A DNA stretch of 64,000 bases, from contig JANQRH010000029.1 in NCBI GenBank assembly GCA_028284625.1, forward strand, positions 62,001 through 126,000, written 5' to 3'. The position numbers were made by a program, and so were the translations under genes. Shown here in pieces: positions 1 through 9,363 of the stretch. Under the pieces are notes generated by a model that saw only the letters and a program-made list of their open reading frames with translations, had not been told where the DNA came from and made no database searches. Numbering within the stretch: the first letter of the stretch is position 1; the number at the start of each line of letters is the position of its first letter. Source of the DNA: Afifellaceae bacterium (GTDB lineage Bacteria > Pseudomonadota > Alphaproteobacteria > Rhizobiales > Afifellaceae).

Positions 1-757
1 CTTCCTTGAGGCGGTCGAACAGAGCGATTGTCAGCGGTGCGTCGGAACCGACCAGCATCAGCGTGGTGTTGAAGTTTTCGAAGCTCATCAGGAAGGCGAC
101 GATGCCCGCACCCAGCATGGCAGGCGCCAGGTAGGGCAGCGTTACCGTCCGGACCGCCACCCATCGCGTTGCACCAAGATTGAGGGCAGCTTCCTCCAGA
201 CTGACATCGAACTTTCGCAGGCGAGCGGAGATGACCAGCGTCGCGATCGTCGCGATGAAGGAGAACTGCCCCAGAATGACAAGCACCAGGCCGGGGCGGA
301 GGGCCTCGATCTCGATCCCGATCGCATCGTCGACTCCGTTGGCGATTCCCGACGACATGACCAGGATGGAGATACCCAGGATGATGCCTGGCACGACCAG
401 CGGCGTCAGCATGAGCACATAGGCGAGGTTCTTGAAGCGGAAATTCTCACGCTCGAAGAGGAATGCGTTGGAGGTGCCCACGGCCACGGAGAGAATTGTC
501 ACAGAGATCGCGACAAGCAACGAAACCACCGAAGCATTGAGAAGTGATCGATCGTAGAACAGGCCCTGCCGCGGTTCGGTTTGGCCAAAGAACCAGTCCA
601 GCGTGAAGCCCTCCCAAGGAGGCGAGGGAAACAGCGAATCGTTGAAGGCAAAGACTGAAACGACGACAAGTGGTGCCGCGAGATAGATGAAGAACAGCGC
701 GACGTAGGTGCGGTAAACGTTCCGCAGGAACGGGTTCTGGGGGATTGAGGGGATCAT
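1..757 (-). CDS. ABC transporter permease, PotC-like (partial)
   Basis: Inner-membrane permease of a spermidine/putrescine-type (PotABCD-like) importer; the C-terminus lies beyond the window edge. The ATG at 757 gives a protein starting MIPSIPQNPFLRNVYR, followed by hydrophobic segments. The permease coupling loop (EEAALNLGATRW, then LPYLAPAMLGA) is clear and would contact the ATPase. The start is 1 nt after the stop of the preceding permease, so the two are probably translationally coupled. It completes the cassette binding protein (2805-3878), ATPase (1620-2729), permease (759-1616), permease. The substrate cannot be read from the permease; polyamine is only the family default. Confidence 0.88.
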   Translation of the reverse strand, partial: MIPSIPQNPFLRNVYRTYVALFFIYLAAPLVVVSVFAFNDSLFPSPPWEGFTLDWFFGQTEPRQGLFYDRSLLNASVVSLLVAISVTILSVAVGTSNAFLFERENFRFKNLAYVLMLTPLVVPGIILGISILVMSSGIANGVDDAIGIEIEALRPGLVLVILGQFSFIATIATLVISARLRKFDVSLEEAALNLGATRWVAVRTVTLPYLAPAMLGAGIVAFLMSFENFNTTLMLVGSDAPLTIALFDRLKE

Positions 758-758
758 C

Positions 759-1616
759 TTATCCCTGTCCCACGGTTTTGCTCAGCGTCTGGCCTGTCAG
801 CTTCAAGCCGGCCCATACGATCAATGACGACAGAATGAGCAGGAGAAAGCCGAACGCGGAGCCCTGCTCCCAATTGAAGCGTGTGATGAACTGCGCATAG
901 ATTTGCTGGGTGAACCAGAGGCTGTCCTTGCCGCCGAGCAGGATGGGCGTCAGATAGTTCCCCAGCGACAGCATGAAGACGATGATGCAGCCGGAGACGA
1001 TGCCCGGCTTGGCATGGGGGATGACGATTTCCCGCAGCACGGCAAAGCTGCTGCCGCCGAGGTCGTAGCCCGCTTCGATATAGGAATTGTCGAGGCTGTC
1101 GAGGGTCGTGACCAGCGGCACGACCATGAACAGCATGGACGTGTAGACGAGCCCGACCATGATCGCCGCGTCGTTATAAAGGAACTCGATCGGGCCGCTG
1201 GTCAGCCCCAGCCATTGCAGGGCGCTGCTCACAACACCGGTCTCGCGCAGGAGGATCATCCAGCCGAAGGTGCGCACCAGCTCCGACACCCAGAACGGCA
1301 GGAGACACAGCACAAAGAGCGTTGCGCGAAGGCGGCCCTGCGCCAGCTTGGCGATGTAGTAGGCGATAGGGAAGCCGATGATGAGGGTGAGCGCGGTGGC
1401 CGATACCGACATCAGCGCCGTCCGTGCGAAGGTGTTCCAATAGAGCGGCTCCCCGAAGAAGGCCGTATAATTGTCGAGGCCGATCTCATAGACGCGCGGC
1501 CTGACCTTCACGCTAAGCGAAGTCAGGAAAAGGTCGATATGCGGAATGATGATGAGTGCGCCGAGCCACACGACCAGAGGCGCCAATAAGAGATAGAAGC
1601 CGAATCGATGGTTCAT
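759..1616 (-). CDS. ABC transporter permease, PotB-like
   Basis: A 285-residue integral membrane permease. The N-terminal membrane segment starts near residue 6 (FYLLLAPLVVWLGALI), and further hydrophobic stretches run to the C-terminus, as in PotB. The coupling motif is EAGYDLGGSSFAVLREIVIPHAKPGI. The N-terminus has the first helix plus a large periplasmic loop, typical of the first permease of PotBC pairs. It starts 3 nt after the ATPase stop and ends 1 nt before the next permease. The family handles polyamines, opines and similar cationic or small solutes; this sequence does not decide which. Confidence 0.9.
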   Translation of the reverse strand: MNHRFGFYLLLAPLVVWLGALIIIPHIDLFLTSLSVKVRPRVYEIGLDNYTAFFGEPLYWNTFARTALMSVSATALTLIIGFPIAYYIAKLAQGRLRATLFVLCLLPFWVSELVRTFGWMILLRETGVVSSALQWLGLTSGPIEFLYNDAAIMVGLVYTSMLFMVVPLVTTLDSLDNSYIEAGYDLGGSSFAVLREIVIPHAKPGIVSGCIIVFMLSLGNYLTPILLGGKDSLWFTQQIYAQFITRFNWEQGSAFGFLLLILSSLIVWAGLKLTGQTLSKTVGQG

Positions 1617-1619
1617 CGC

Positions 1620-2729
1620 TCAGCCGATGACAAAGCACTTGGTCTGTGCATCGCTCCAGCCGAAGCTGACGGATTGGCCGGCCTGGAGGTCGTTGAACTC
1701 GCCGGTCTGGGGAAGCGCGACGTCGATCTCGTCGCCGGTCTCGCGGGCGCGAACCAGAAGGCGACTGGCGGCGCCGTTGAAGAGAACGCTGACCACTTCG
1801 CCGTCCATGTGGTTCGCCATCGTCTGCAGCGCCGATCCATCGCGCGACAACGCCACCGCCTCGGGGCGAACGAAGACCTCCACATCGTCGCCGATTGAGC
1901 ACGGGCCCGCCGCCACGCCGCTAATGCGCCCGCTTTGCGCCGTTGTCACGGTCACGCGGTTCTGGTCGATCGCAGCAACGCGGCCTCGCCATTTGTTGCT
2001 GTCGCCGACGAACTCGGCGACGAATATCGTCTTGGGTTGGTAATAGAGTTCCTGGGCCGGGCCCACTTGCTCAAACCGCCCGGCATTCATCACAGCGACC
2101 CGGTCCGACATCACCAGCGCTTCCGACTGGTCGTGGGTGATATAGATGAAGGTGGTCTCGAACTCGTGCTGAAGCTTCTTCAACTCCACCTTCATATGCT
2201 CGCGCAGCTTCAGGTCCAGGGCGCCGAGCGGCTCGTCGAGAAGCAGCACGTCGGGATCGAGCACCAGGCAGCGGGCAATCGCCACACGCTGCTTCTGGCC
2301 GCCGGAAATCTGCGAGATCCTTTTTGTCCCGGATCCAGGGAGGCCGACCCTCACAAGCGCGTCTTCGACCTTCTTGGCGATGTCTTCGCGCGGCATGCCG
2401 CGTCGCCGCAGCCCGTAGCCGACATTCTCCGCCACGTTCATCATCGGAAACAGCGCCAGGTGCTGGAAGACCATGTTCACGGCGCGCTTGTTGGGCGGCA
2501 CGTCGAGCACCGAATGGCCCTTGATCAGGATGTCTCCGGAGGTCGGCTGCAGGAAGCCGGCGATCATGCGCAGCAAGGTGGTCTTGCCGCATCCGGAAGG
2601 GCCGAGGATGGAGAAGAACGAGCCGCTGGGAATCGCAAGATCGACATCGTCAACCGCGACGAACTCGGCGAATGTCTTGCGCACCGAGCGGCACTCAAGA
2701 TCGAAGGCGGCACCTTCTCGAAGCGTCAT
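1620..2729 (-). CDS. ABC transporter ATP-binding protein, PotA-like
   Basis: Cytoplasmic ATPase of the importer formed with 2805-3878, 759-1616 and 1-757. In 369 residues it shows Walker A GPSGCGKTT (43-51), the ABC signature ISGGQ (141-145), Walker B LLLDEP (162-167) and an H-loop in ITHDQSEAL. The C-terminal ~130 residues look like a TOBE domain, as in PotA/FbpC/MalK. All catalytic motifs are intact. A strong hairpin separates it from the binding-protein gene upstream. It could in principle also energise the ATPase-less importers in this window, but that is inference. Confidence 0.92.
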   Translation of the reverse strand: MTLREGAAFDLECRSVRKTFAEFVAVDDVDLAIPSGSFFSILGPSGCGKTTLLRMIAGFLQPTSGDILIKGHSVLDVPPNKRAVNMVFQHLALFPMMNVAENVGYGLRRRGMPREDIAKKVEDALVRVGLPGSGTKRISQISGGQKQRVAIARCLVLDPDVLLLDEPLGALDLKLREHMKVELKKLQHEFETTFIYITHDQSEALVMSDRVAVMNAGRFEQVGPAQELYYQPKTIFVAEFVGDSNKWRGRVAAIDQNRVTVTTAQSGRISGVAAGPCSIGDDVEVFVRPEAVALSRDGSALQTMANHMDGEVVSVLFNGAASRLLVRARETGDEIDVALPQTGEFNDLQAGQSVSFGWSDAQTKCFVIG

Positions 2730-2755
2730 CGGGGAAGCCCGGTGCGGGTCACGGA

Positions 2756-2786
2756 AGCGCCCGGCGAGTTCGTCCCGCCGGGCGCT
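2756..2786 (-). terminator. Stem-loop after the binding-protein gene
   Basis: A perfect 11-bp inverted repeat (AGCGCCCGGCG / CGCCGGGCGCT) with a 9-nt loop lies between the binding-protein stop and the ATPase start. There is no U-tract, so it is more likely an mRNA-stabilising or attenuating hairpin than a full terminator. Confidence 0.6.
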
Positions 2787-2804
2787 GCGTCAAATACCAA
2801 TCAA

Positions 2805-3878
2805 TCAGGACGCTTGGACGCGGTCGAGGATGTCGCCCTCGATGTCCTCAAGCCCTGCCGGCACCGGCGGGTACCATTTGATGTTGTCGATTGCCTCGGC
2901 CGGGAAGCTCGCTTGGAAGCGCGCCTTCAATGCGTCCTCGGCAAATTCGTCGGCGCCTTTGGAGGCGGTGAAATTGCCGGCCGCCGCGGTGATCATCGCG
3001 GCGATCTCAGGCTGCATGACGAAGTTGATCCACTTATACGCGGCGTCCTCGTTCTTGGTCTTTGCCGGCAGGGCGAACGTGTCGATCCAGCCGAGTGCGC
3101 CCGATGCCGGCGCTACGAAAGTGATGTCGGGATTGTCCGCATTGAGCTTCCAACCGCCGGTGTCCCACGCCATTGAGGCAACAACCTCGCCCGACCTGAG
3201 GAGGTTGATCAGCGCGTCGCCGCCCGACCAATAGGCCTTCACGTTGGGCTTGCACTCCACGAGCTTGGCCTCGACCTTCTTCATCATGTCTTCGTAGGTA
3301 GCCGGGTCCGCGTAGGCGGCAAAGGGGTCCATGCCCATGGCGAAGGCGAAGCCGATCAATGTCGGCCGCTTCAGGCGGTACGATACCTTGCCGGCCACGT
3401 CGGCGTTGCAGAGGTCCGTATAGTCCTTGACGCTCCCAGCTTTCGCCGTATCCAGCACCAATCCGCTGGTGCCCCATACGTGGGGCAGGCCGTAGACCTC
3501 GCCCTCAAACTCGGTGTTCTTTTTAGTGCCGTCGAGCATCGAGGCGATAAACAGGCTGGAATCGACCTTCGACAGGTCGAGCGGCTTGTAGATGCCGTGC
3601 TCTTCTTGTGCTCCGGAGATACGATCCTGGCTGGGTTGAGCAAGGTCGAACCCGCCGCCACCGGTCGCGCGCAGCTTGGCGATCATCTCTTCGTTGTTGG
3701 AAAGCGTCACGCTGACATCGATGCCGGTCTCCGCCTCAAAAAGCGCCACGACGTCGTCTGGCGCATACCCGCCCCACGTCAACAGCCGCAGTTCCTCTGC
3801 TTGCGCCGCGCCCGCCGTCAGGGCGAAGATCGCGGCAGTGGCGACCATCGCGCGCAGTCCGGTTCCGTTCCGTTTCAT
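2805..3878 (-). CDS. Periplasmic solute-binding protein, PotD-like
   Basis: Extracytoplasmic binding protein, 357 residues from ATG 3878. A good Shine-Dalgarno (GGAGG, 8 nt upstream) supports this start over a TTG two codons earlier. The N-terminus is a classic signal peptide ending AAQA before EELRLLTWGGY. The LRLLTWGGYAPDD opening and the later GGGFDLAQPSQDR and WGTSGL blocks match the PotD/PotF group of spermidine/putrescine binding proteins. It is the first gene of its cassette and is followed by a strong hairpin, which would let it be made in excess over the permeases. The ligand is unproven. Confidence 0.88.
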   Translation of the reverse strand: MKRNGTGLRAMVATAAIFALTAGAAQAEELRLLTWGGYAPDDVVALFEAETGIDVSVTLSNNEEMIAKLRATGGGGFDLAQPSQDRISGAQEEHGIYKPLDLSKVDSSLFIASMLDGTKKNTEFEGEVYGLPHVWGTSGLVLDTAKAGSVKDYTDLCNADVAGKVSYRLKRPTLIGFAFAMGMDPFAAYADPATYEDMMKKVEAKLVECKPNVKAYWSGGDALINLLRSGEVVASMAWDTGGWKLNADNPDITFVAPASGALGWIDTFALPAKTKNEDAAYKWINFVMQPEIAAMITAAAGNFTASKGADEFAEDALKARFQASFPAEAIDNIKWYPPVPAGLEDIEGDILDRVQAS

Positions 3879-3994
3879 GACCAACCTCCATGCTCAAGTT
3901 AACCAGAGTAATCCCATCGCTGTGGCGATTGGAACCTTATCTCACCGTGCCCAGCGGAAACGGCGAGAAACCGCCCAAGCCGCTTGCTTCTCAG

Positions 3995-4816
3995 CTAGTT
4001 GCCCACCTTTGCCAGAACGTCGGCTTTGAGGAAACGCTCAATGAACAGCATGAATCCGACCGACGGGACGAGCAGGAGAAGCGAGGTAATTGAGGCGATC
4101 TGATAGTTGCCCTCCATGCTGGCGTTGAAAAGAAGCAACGGCATGGTCACCACATCGGGCACACCGACAAAGAACGTGCCTGTGAACTCATCCAAAGAAA
4201 TCAGGAACACAAAGATGGCGCTCGCCATGATGCCCGGCAGGGCCAACGGCAGCGTGATCGTCATAAACGTGCGCAGGCCCGACGCCCCAAGGTTGCGGGC
4301 GGCTTCTTCCAGCTCCCGATCCACGGCGGAGAACGCAGCCGTCGCAATCCAGACGGCAAACACCAGGCCTTGAACGGTGTGGACCAGCACCACGCCGACA
4401 TACGTGCCGGCGAGGCCGAAGCCGTAGAAGATGCGCGCCACGTTGATGTAGACGGCCACGCTCGGGAAGGCCTGCGGCAGCAGGAACGCGATCAGGATCA
4501 GGCTACGCCACGGCAGGTTTCGGCGCGCCAGCGCGTAGCCCGCCGGAATGGCGATCGCCAAGCTAACGATGACGGTAAAGATCGCGATGATGATGCTGTT
4601 GTTCAGCGACAACATAGCGTTGCCGCGTGGCTTGAAGACCTGCCGCCAGAAATCGAATCCCCATTCGAGCGGCAGCTTGTGCGGAAAATACCAGACCTCT
4701 GCGACCGACCAGAGCAACAGGTTGGCGAGCGGCCCGAAGATCGCGAACGCAAACAGTCCAAGCAGGATGGCCCGCGGAATCCACGGCACAACGACGCCGC
4801 GCCAGACATTGCTCAT
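3995..4816 (-). CDS. ABC transporter permease, PotC-like
   Basis: A 273-residue permease beginning MSNVWRGVVVPWIPRA. The open frame extends far upstream, but ATG 4816 overlaps the stop of the preceding permease as ATGA (4813-4816), so the long form is wrong. Several hydrophobic segments and the coupling loop EEAARNLGASGLRTFMTITLPLALPG are present. It pairs with 4813-5670, binding protein 5737-6885 and ATPase 6943-8049. This is the last gene of transporter B; 116 bp separate it from transporter A. Confidence 0.9.
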   Translation of the reverse strand: MSNVWRGVVVPWIPRAILLGLFAFAIFGPLANLLLWSVAEVWYFPHKLPLEWGFDFWRQVFKPRGNAMLSLNNSIIIAIFTVIVSLAIAIPAGYALARRNLPWRSLILIAFLLPQAFPSVAVYINVARIFYGFGLAGTYVGVVLVHTVQGLVFAVWIATAAFSAVDRELEEAARNLGASGLRTFMTITLPLALPGIMASAIFVFLISLDEFTGTFFVGVPDVVTMPLLLFNASMEGNYQIASITSLLLLVPSVGFMLFIERFLKADVLAKVGN

Positions 4817-5670
4817 GGCGAGCCACCCTGACGCACGCCATGGCGCAGATAGATCCAGGCCACCACGCCGGTCATCAGATAGGAGATGAAGCCGAGCGCG
4901 TTGGCGACGCCGTAATCGCCATAGGCGTTGATCCGGAACGCCATGTCGACGGTCAGCATGGTCGGCGTCTGTGCGTTGATCATGATGGGGACGGACAGCA
5001 CCGACATCATGACCACGAAGGACAGGATTAGGGCGACGACGATGGTCGGCCGTACCTGCGGCAGGATGATCTCGATGAGTATCCTGAGTCGCCCGGCGCC
5101 GAGATTCCTGGCCGACTCGATCATGGACCGATCGAGCGACGCCATGGCGCCGGCAACCAGAAGAGCAACGAAGGGCGTCTGCTTCCACACGAACGTGATG
5201 ACGATGCCGCGCCAGTCGAGGAAGCTCTGCGTCTGCAACGGCTCCAGCAGGCCGGAGCCGACAATGAGATTGTTCATCAGGCCGTTCTTGGCGAGGAACG
5301 TCCGCATCAACTGAGCGGCAACGATGAACGGAATGAACAATGGCCAGCGATAGAGCCATTTGAGAATGGCAACGGCATAAAGGTTTTCGCCGAGCGTAAG
5401 ATAGCCGCCGATAGCTATCGCAAAGACGCCGATCAGCACCGTCGAGAGCGAAACGATCACAACGGTGAAGAGGATGTCATTGGAGTAGAGATCGAACGCC
5501 TTGATGAAGTTCGCAAACGTCCATCCGCCTTCCTCCTCCGCGGAGAACGCCGACACGGCGGAGAAGCCGAGCGGATAGATAAACAACAGCCCAACGGTGA
5601 GGAGGGCCGGGGCCACCAGGGCGAACGACCACACCCGCTCGTCACGCAGCGATCTATGAAGCGTCATCAT
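4813..5670 (-). CDS. ABC transporter permease, PotB-like
   Basis: A 285-residue inner-membrane permease. Two consecutive ATGs (5670 and 5667) precede TLHRSLRDERVWSF; a TTG just upstream is less likely to be used. Membrane helices start at FALVAPALLTVGLLFIYPLG. The coupling motif is ESARNLGAGRLRILIEIILPQVRP. It forms a heterodimer with 3995-4816, whose start codon overlaps its stop. The preceding gene is a solute-binding protein, separated by a hairpin. Confidence 0.9.
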   Translation of the reverse strand: MMTLHRSLRDERVWSFALVAPALLTVGLLFIYPLGFSAVSAFSAEEEGGWTFANFIKAFDLYSNDILFTVVIVSLSTVLIGVFAIAIGGYLTLGENLYAVAILKWLYRWPLFIPFIVAAQLMRTFLAKNGLMNNLIVGSGLLEPLQTQSFLDWRGIVITFVWKQTPFVALLVAGAMASLDRSMIESARNLGAGRLRILIEIILPQVRPTIVVALILSFVVMMSVLSVPIMINAQTPTMLTVDMAFRINAYGDYGVANALGFISYLMTGVVAWIYLRHGVRQGGSP

Positions 5671-5685
5671 CAATAGCGTATCAAA

Positions 5686-5715
5686 CGAGCCGGAAGCGTT
5701 TCTGCTCCCGGCTCG
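5686..5715 (-). terminator. Stem-loop between binding protein and permeases
   Basis: An inverted repeat CGAGCCGG / CCGGCTCG (8 bp), extended by AGC/GCT across one mismatch, with a 6-nt loop, sits 21 bp past the binding-protein stop. No U-tract is evident, so a partial terminator or RNA stabiliser is the likely role. Confidence 0.55.
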
Positions 5716-5736
5716 CCTATTTGATCTCCGATCCGG

Positions 5737-6885
5737 CTAGTTCTGAACCTGCCGCTCGTAGGATTCCAGGATGTCGTCAAAGAACGGACCGATCGGGAAG
5801 ACCTTCCCTTTCGACGCCAAATCGTCCGGCGTCACGTCGGCGAAGAGCTTCTCAAAGTCCGCCGGCTCCAGGGAGTCTTCGACATGCACTGCGTCGATCC
5901 CCGGATACCAGTTGAACTTCTTGACGATGCCTTCGGCCTGCACCGCCGGACTCGTCGCCAACTCGACGAACTTCTTGCCAAGGTCGGAATTGGCCGCCTT
6001 TGCCGGCACGATGTAGTACATCGGCTGACCGGGCATGCCCGGGCCGATGAGCTTCAGCTTGATGTTGGGCGCGACGCGACCGTCGGCCTGCCAGGTGTAG
6101 AACATGTCCACCCAGACCGGGCCCATGACGATTTCACCGCGGTTGAGCATGTCCAGCGTGCCGGCATTGCCGGGCGTGAAGGTCACGTTCTCATTGAAGC
6201 TCTTCAGCTCGGCGAGAACGTCGCCCCAGCCGTCCTTCAGCGCCGGATCGTAAGGACCAGCGCTCAGCACGTCTTCCTGACCGCTATGGGCATACATCCA
6301 GCCCACGACGAAGCTGACGCCGGACATGCCTTGCTTGATGCCGTTATAGCCGAACTGCCCGGGATTGGCCGCCACCCATTCCTTGAGCTCCTCGTATGAG
6401 GAGGGCGGATCGGGGACCAGATCGGGATTGTAGGCAATCGCGGTCTGGCTGTGGAACATCGGCATGACATATCCGTCCACGTCGACGCCAAGTGCCATCT
6501 TGGCGGTGTCGCGCGTGACGAGTTCACCGGTCGCGATGTCTCCGCGATACGACCCGAGAAGGTCGGCCTCGCGCATCTGGCCGGCCATCTTCTGATGCAC
6601 GACGGCGACATCGACGTCCCACGCATCGGAACCGGCCGACATCTGGGCGTCCAGCTTCTCGAAGATCTTCTGCGAACCCGCGTCGCCCGGGCCTGTGCCG
6701 GCAGCGCGCACCGTGACGCCGGGATTTTGCTCCTCAAACAGCGGGCCGAGATAATCGGTCACGTAGTCGACCATGTTCTGGGAGCCGGCGGTTAGAACGT
6801 TGATGGTCTGTGCCTGAACGGCTCCGGCCATTCCGATCGCCAAGCCGATCGCAATAGAAGCTCTCGTCAATGCCACTCTTCTCAT
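5737..6885 (-). CDS. Extracellular solute-binding protein of transporter B
   Basis: A 382-residue periplasmic binding protein of the family 1/PotD type. The signal peptide (MRRVALTRASIAIGLAIG..) ends AVQA before QTINVLTAGSQ. The start ATG 6885 has an upstream GAGGGAGG. The mature domain has the EEQNPGVTV block typical of family 1 binding proteins and a tryptophan-rich lobe (WVDMFYTWQADG) that could line a ligand pocket. It lies between its ATPase (6943-8049) and permeases (3995-5670). The ligand is not evident. Confidence 0.85.
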   Translation of the reverse strand: MRRVALTRASIAIGLAIGMAGAVQAQTINVLTAGSQNMVDYVTDYLGPLFEEQNPGVTVRAAGTGPGDAGSQKIFEKLDAQMSAGSDAWDVDVAVVHQKMAGQMREADLLGSYRGDIATGELVTRDTAKMALGVDVDGYVMPMFHSQTAIAYNPDLVPDPPSSYEELKEWVAANPGQFGYNGIKQGMSGVSFVVGWMYAHSGQEDVLSAGPYDPALKDGWGDVLAELKSFNENVTFTPGNAGTLDMLNRGEIVMGPVWVDMFYTWQADGRVAPNIKLKLIGPGMPGQPMYYIVPAKAANSDLGKKFVELATSPAVQAEGIVKKFNWYPGIDAVHVEDSLEPADFEKLFADVTPDDLASKGKVFPIGPFFDDILESYERQVQN

Positions 6886-6942
6886 CCATACCTCCCTCGC
6901 TTTGCGGCTCGAATGCGCGAGCCCTCCTGTTCCCGCACCCGG

Positions 6943-8049
6943 TCAGCTCGATGTTGTCGGGTTTGCTGAGTACAAGTGCAGGCTCTTGGCCGGCAGACAG
7001 ATGCCGACCGCATCTCCAACGCCCAGTTTCTTGAGGTCATCGACCAAAAAGTGCCGGTCGCCGACGTCGATCGTGTAGCGGTATATGCCGCCCGGATACG
7101 ACGTCTGCGTGACGGTGCCGAACAATACCAAGCTGCCCTCGGGGCGCTCGTTGATATCGATCAGACGCGCCGCTTCGCTGCGGAAATGGGCGGTCAGCTC
7201 ACCGTCGCCGGAGCCGATTAGATTCGCGCCTTCGTCGCCGTCCGCGATACTCAAAACGGCGTCTGCGTGATCGTCTGAAGCAGACACATGAAGCCCGCCG
7301 TTGTCGCGCTTAGCCGTCAGGGGGATCACGTTGTCGGCGCCCATGAACGCTGCGACAAATGATGAGCGCGGCCGGTTATAGACGTCTTCCGGCGTGCCGA
7401 TCTGGGCGATCTCGCCGCGGTCGAGGATCACTATCCGGTCAGCCATGACCATGGCTTCCTCGCGGTCATGCGTGACGTGAATGGCGGTGATTTGAAGCTG
7501 CTGCTGGAGCGCCTTGATCTCATGCCGGACGGTTTGGCGGATGCGTGCGTCGAGGTTTGACAAGGGTTCATCAAGCAGCAATGTCCGTGGCTCCACGGCC
7601 AGCGCGCGGCCCAGCGCCACACGTTGCCGCTGACCGCCAGAGAGCTGCGTAACCAGCCGATCGCCCAGCCCGTCGAGGCCGAGCAATGACATGGTCTCCT
7701 CGACACGGCGGTTGAGTTCTCCACGAGCGACCTTTCGCAGCCGCAGGCCATAGCCGATGTTCTGCGCGGCGGTCATGTGGGGCCACAGCGCGTAGGACTG
7801 GAAGACCATCGCCATGCCACGCTTGTCGGGCGGCGCGTTCGTCACATCGCGATCGGCTACCAACACCCGCCCGGCATCCACTGGCACAAAGCCCGATATG
7901 GCCCGCAGCAAGGTGGTCTTTCCGCACCCCGACGAGCCGAGAAGGGCGATGAACTCGCCGGGCGCAACGTCGATCGACACGCCGGCAAGAACCTGCACGT
8001 CGCCGTAGCTCACCTTTACACCGTCGACAGTCAGCGACTCGCCCGCCAT
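6943..8049 (-). CDS. ABC transporter ATP-binding protein of transporter B
   Basis: ATPase of the PotA/FbpC/MalK class, 368 residues from ATG 8049 (MAGESLTVDG). The frame stays open upstream to 8244, but that stretch is Arg/Ala-rich and unlike the family. Walker A GSSGCGKTT is at 38-46, the signature LSGGQ at 136-140, Walker B LLLDEP near 158-162, and the H-loop is in VTHDREEA. A TOBE-like C-terminal domain follows. It is immediately upstream of the binding protein 5737-6885, and a 204-bp gap separates it from transporter C. Confidence 0.88.
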   Translation of the reverse strand: MAGESLTVDGVKVSYGDVQVLAGVSIDVAPGEFIALLGSSGCGKTTLLRAISGFVPVDAGRVLVADRDVTNAPPDKRGMAMVFQSYALWPHMTAAQNIGYGLRLRKVARGELNRRVEETMSLLGLDGLGDRLVTQLSGGQRQRVALGRALAVEPRTLLLDEPLSNLDARIRQTVRHEIKALQQQLQITAIHVTHDREEAMVMADRIVILDRGEIAQIGTPEDVYNRPRSSFVAAFMGADNVIPLTAKRDNGGLHVSASDDHADAVLSIADGDEGANLIGSGDGELTAHFRSEAARLIDINERPEGSLVLFGTVTQTSYPGGIYRYTIDVGDRHFLVDDLKKLGVGDAVGICLPAKSLHLYSANPTTSS

Positions 8050-8253
8050 GCGATCCCATCCGTTGCTTCTTCGTGCTGTGGCAGCTGGCCGACGCGGAGC
8101 CTCGCGCGGCGCGGCCGATCGATCGTGCAGGGGAGGCGCGCGCAATCGCCTCTCGCGGCCAACGACCAGCGCAGTTCCCCAATTGGCGTCGTCAAATGAA
8201 GACCTCCGGTGCTCTGCTGAAGTTTGTGCAGCACGACGCGACATGACAATTGG

Positions 8254-9363
8254 TCACCGCGCTGAAGGCTCGGGCGCGCCGTTGGTGTCGCCAGTTTGGT
8301 CACTGATCAAAGTTACTCCTCTGCGTTCAAACTGAACGGCAACCGCATCGCCTGGCGCCGCCGGAGACTCAACATGCGGATCGCTCACGAAGAGCTGCCC
8401 AATCTCGGTTTCAATCGTGTATTCCAGATGGTTGCCGAGATAGGTCGCCTTGCGGACCGTGCCCCGCATGCCGGCGCCATGATCACCTGCTGAAAGGCGA
8501 ATGGCTTCCGGCCGGATGGCGATCTTGGCCGGCCCCGCAGCGGCGGAGCGACAGGGCAATTCCAGCTCCAGGCTGCCGATGCGCACGTTAGCCGTTTCGC
8601 CTCCGCTTCCAAGGACCGTGCCTTCCACGATGTTGGCATCGCCGATGAAGTCGGCGACGAAGCTGTCGGCCGGATTGTCGTAGAGTTCGCGCGGGGTGCC
8701 TTCCTGGGCGATGGCCGCGTTTTTCATCACGACGATGCGGTCGGAAACGGCAAGCGCTTCCTCCTGGTCGTGCGTGACGTAGACCGTCGTCAGGCCAAGG
8801 TTCTGCTGAATCTCGCGAACCTCTTCACGGACCCGACGGCGCAACTTGGCGTCCAGATTTGACAGCGGTTCGTCGAAAAGCAGGACCTGCGGCTCCAAAA
8901 CCAAGGCGCGCGCGACGGCCACGCGTTGCTGCTGTCCGCCCGACAAAGCGGCAGGCATCCGCTCTCCGAGATCGGAAAGCCCGACCAGCCTTAGGGCCTC
9001 TTGGCTGCGCTCCTGTGCCTCGCGTTTTTTCACGCCGCTCACCTTGAGGCCATAGCCGACATTCTCGTTGACGCTCATGTGGGGAAACAACGCGTAGGAC
9101 TGAAAGACCATCGACACGTCGCGGTCGGTGACGGGCAGCTTGGTGACGTCGTTTTCGCCGATATAGATTTTTCCGTCCGTGGCCATCTCCAGTCCGGCGA
9201 TCAACCGAAGCGTCGTGGTCTTTCCGCAGCCGCTTGGCCCCAGCAGCGTCACCAGTTGTCCGGGCTCGATGGTGAACGAGACGCGGTCGACAGCGACCAC
9301 GGCTCCATAGGCTTTGGTCACGTTCTCGAACCGGACAGACGCGGCGTGGCTGGTCATCGTCAT
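8254..9363 (-). CDS. ABC transporter ATP-binding protein, FbpC/AfuC-like
   Basis: A 369-residue ATPase that powers the fused permease 9360-11576. Walker A GPSGCGKTT (42-50), signature LSGGQ (140-144), Walker B LLFDEP (161-166), D-loop SNLDAKLR and H-loop VTHDQEEA are all present, followed by a TOBE-type regulatory region. The ATG overlaps the permease stop as ATGA (9360-9363), indicating translational coupling. The family covers iron(III) and hexose-phosphate importers, and MalK-like promiscuity is possible. Confidence 0.9.
   Translation of the reverse strand: MTMTSHAASVRFENVTKAYGAVVAVDRVSFTIEPGQLVTLLGPSGCGKTTTLRLIAGLEMATDGKIYIGENDVTKLPVTDRDVSMVFQSYALFPHMSVNENVGYGLKVSGVKKREAQERSQEALRLVGLSDLGERMPAALSGGQQQRVAVARALVLEPQVLLFDEPLSNLDAKLRRRVREEVREIQQNLGLTTVYVTHDQEEALAVSDRIVVMKNAAIAQEGTPRELYDNPADSFVADFIGDANIVEGTVLGSGGETANVRIGSLELELPCRSAAAGPAKIAIRPEAIRLSAGDHGAGMRGTVRKATYLGNHLEYTIETEIGQLFVSDPHVESPAAPGDAVAVQFERRGVTLISDQTGDTNGAPEPSAR

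Noticed and set aside
1935-3176. A 413-codon plus-strand open frame
   Set aside because: It is antisense to the PotA-like ATPase and PotD-like gene, and its His/Arg-rich product has no family features.
3995-5359. A 454-residue version of the PotC-like permease
   Set aside because: Residues before MSNVWRG are out of frame with the real upstream permease and non-membrane-like; the ATGA overlap at 4813-4816 gives the start.
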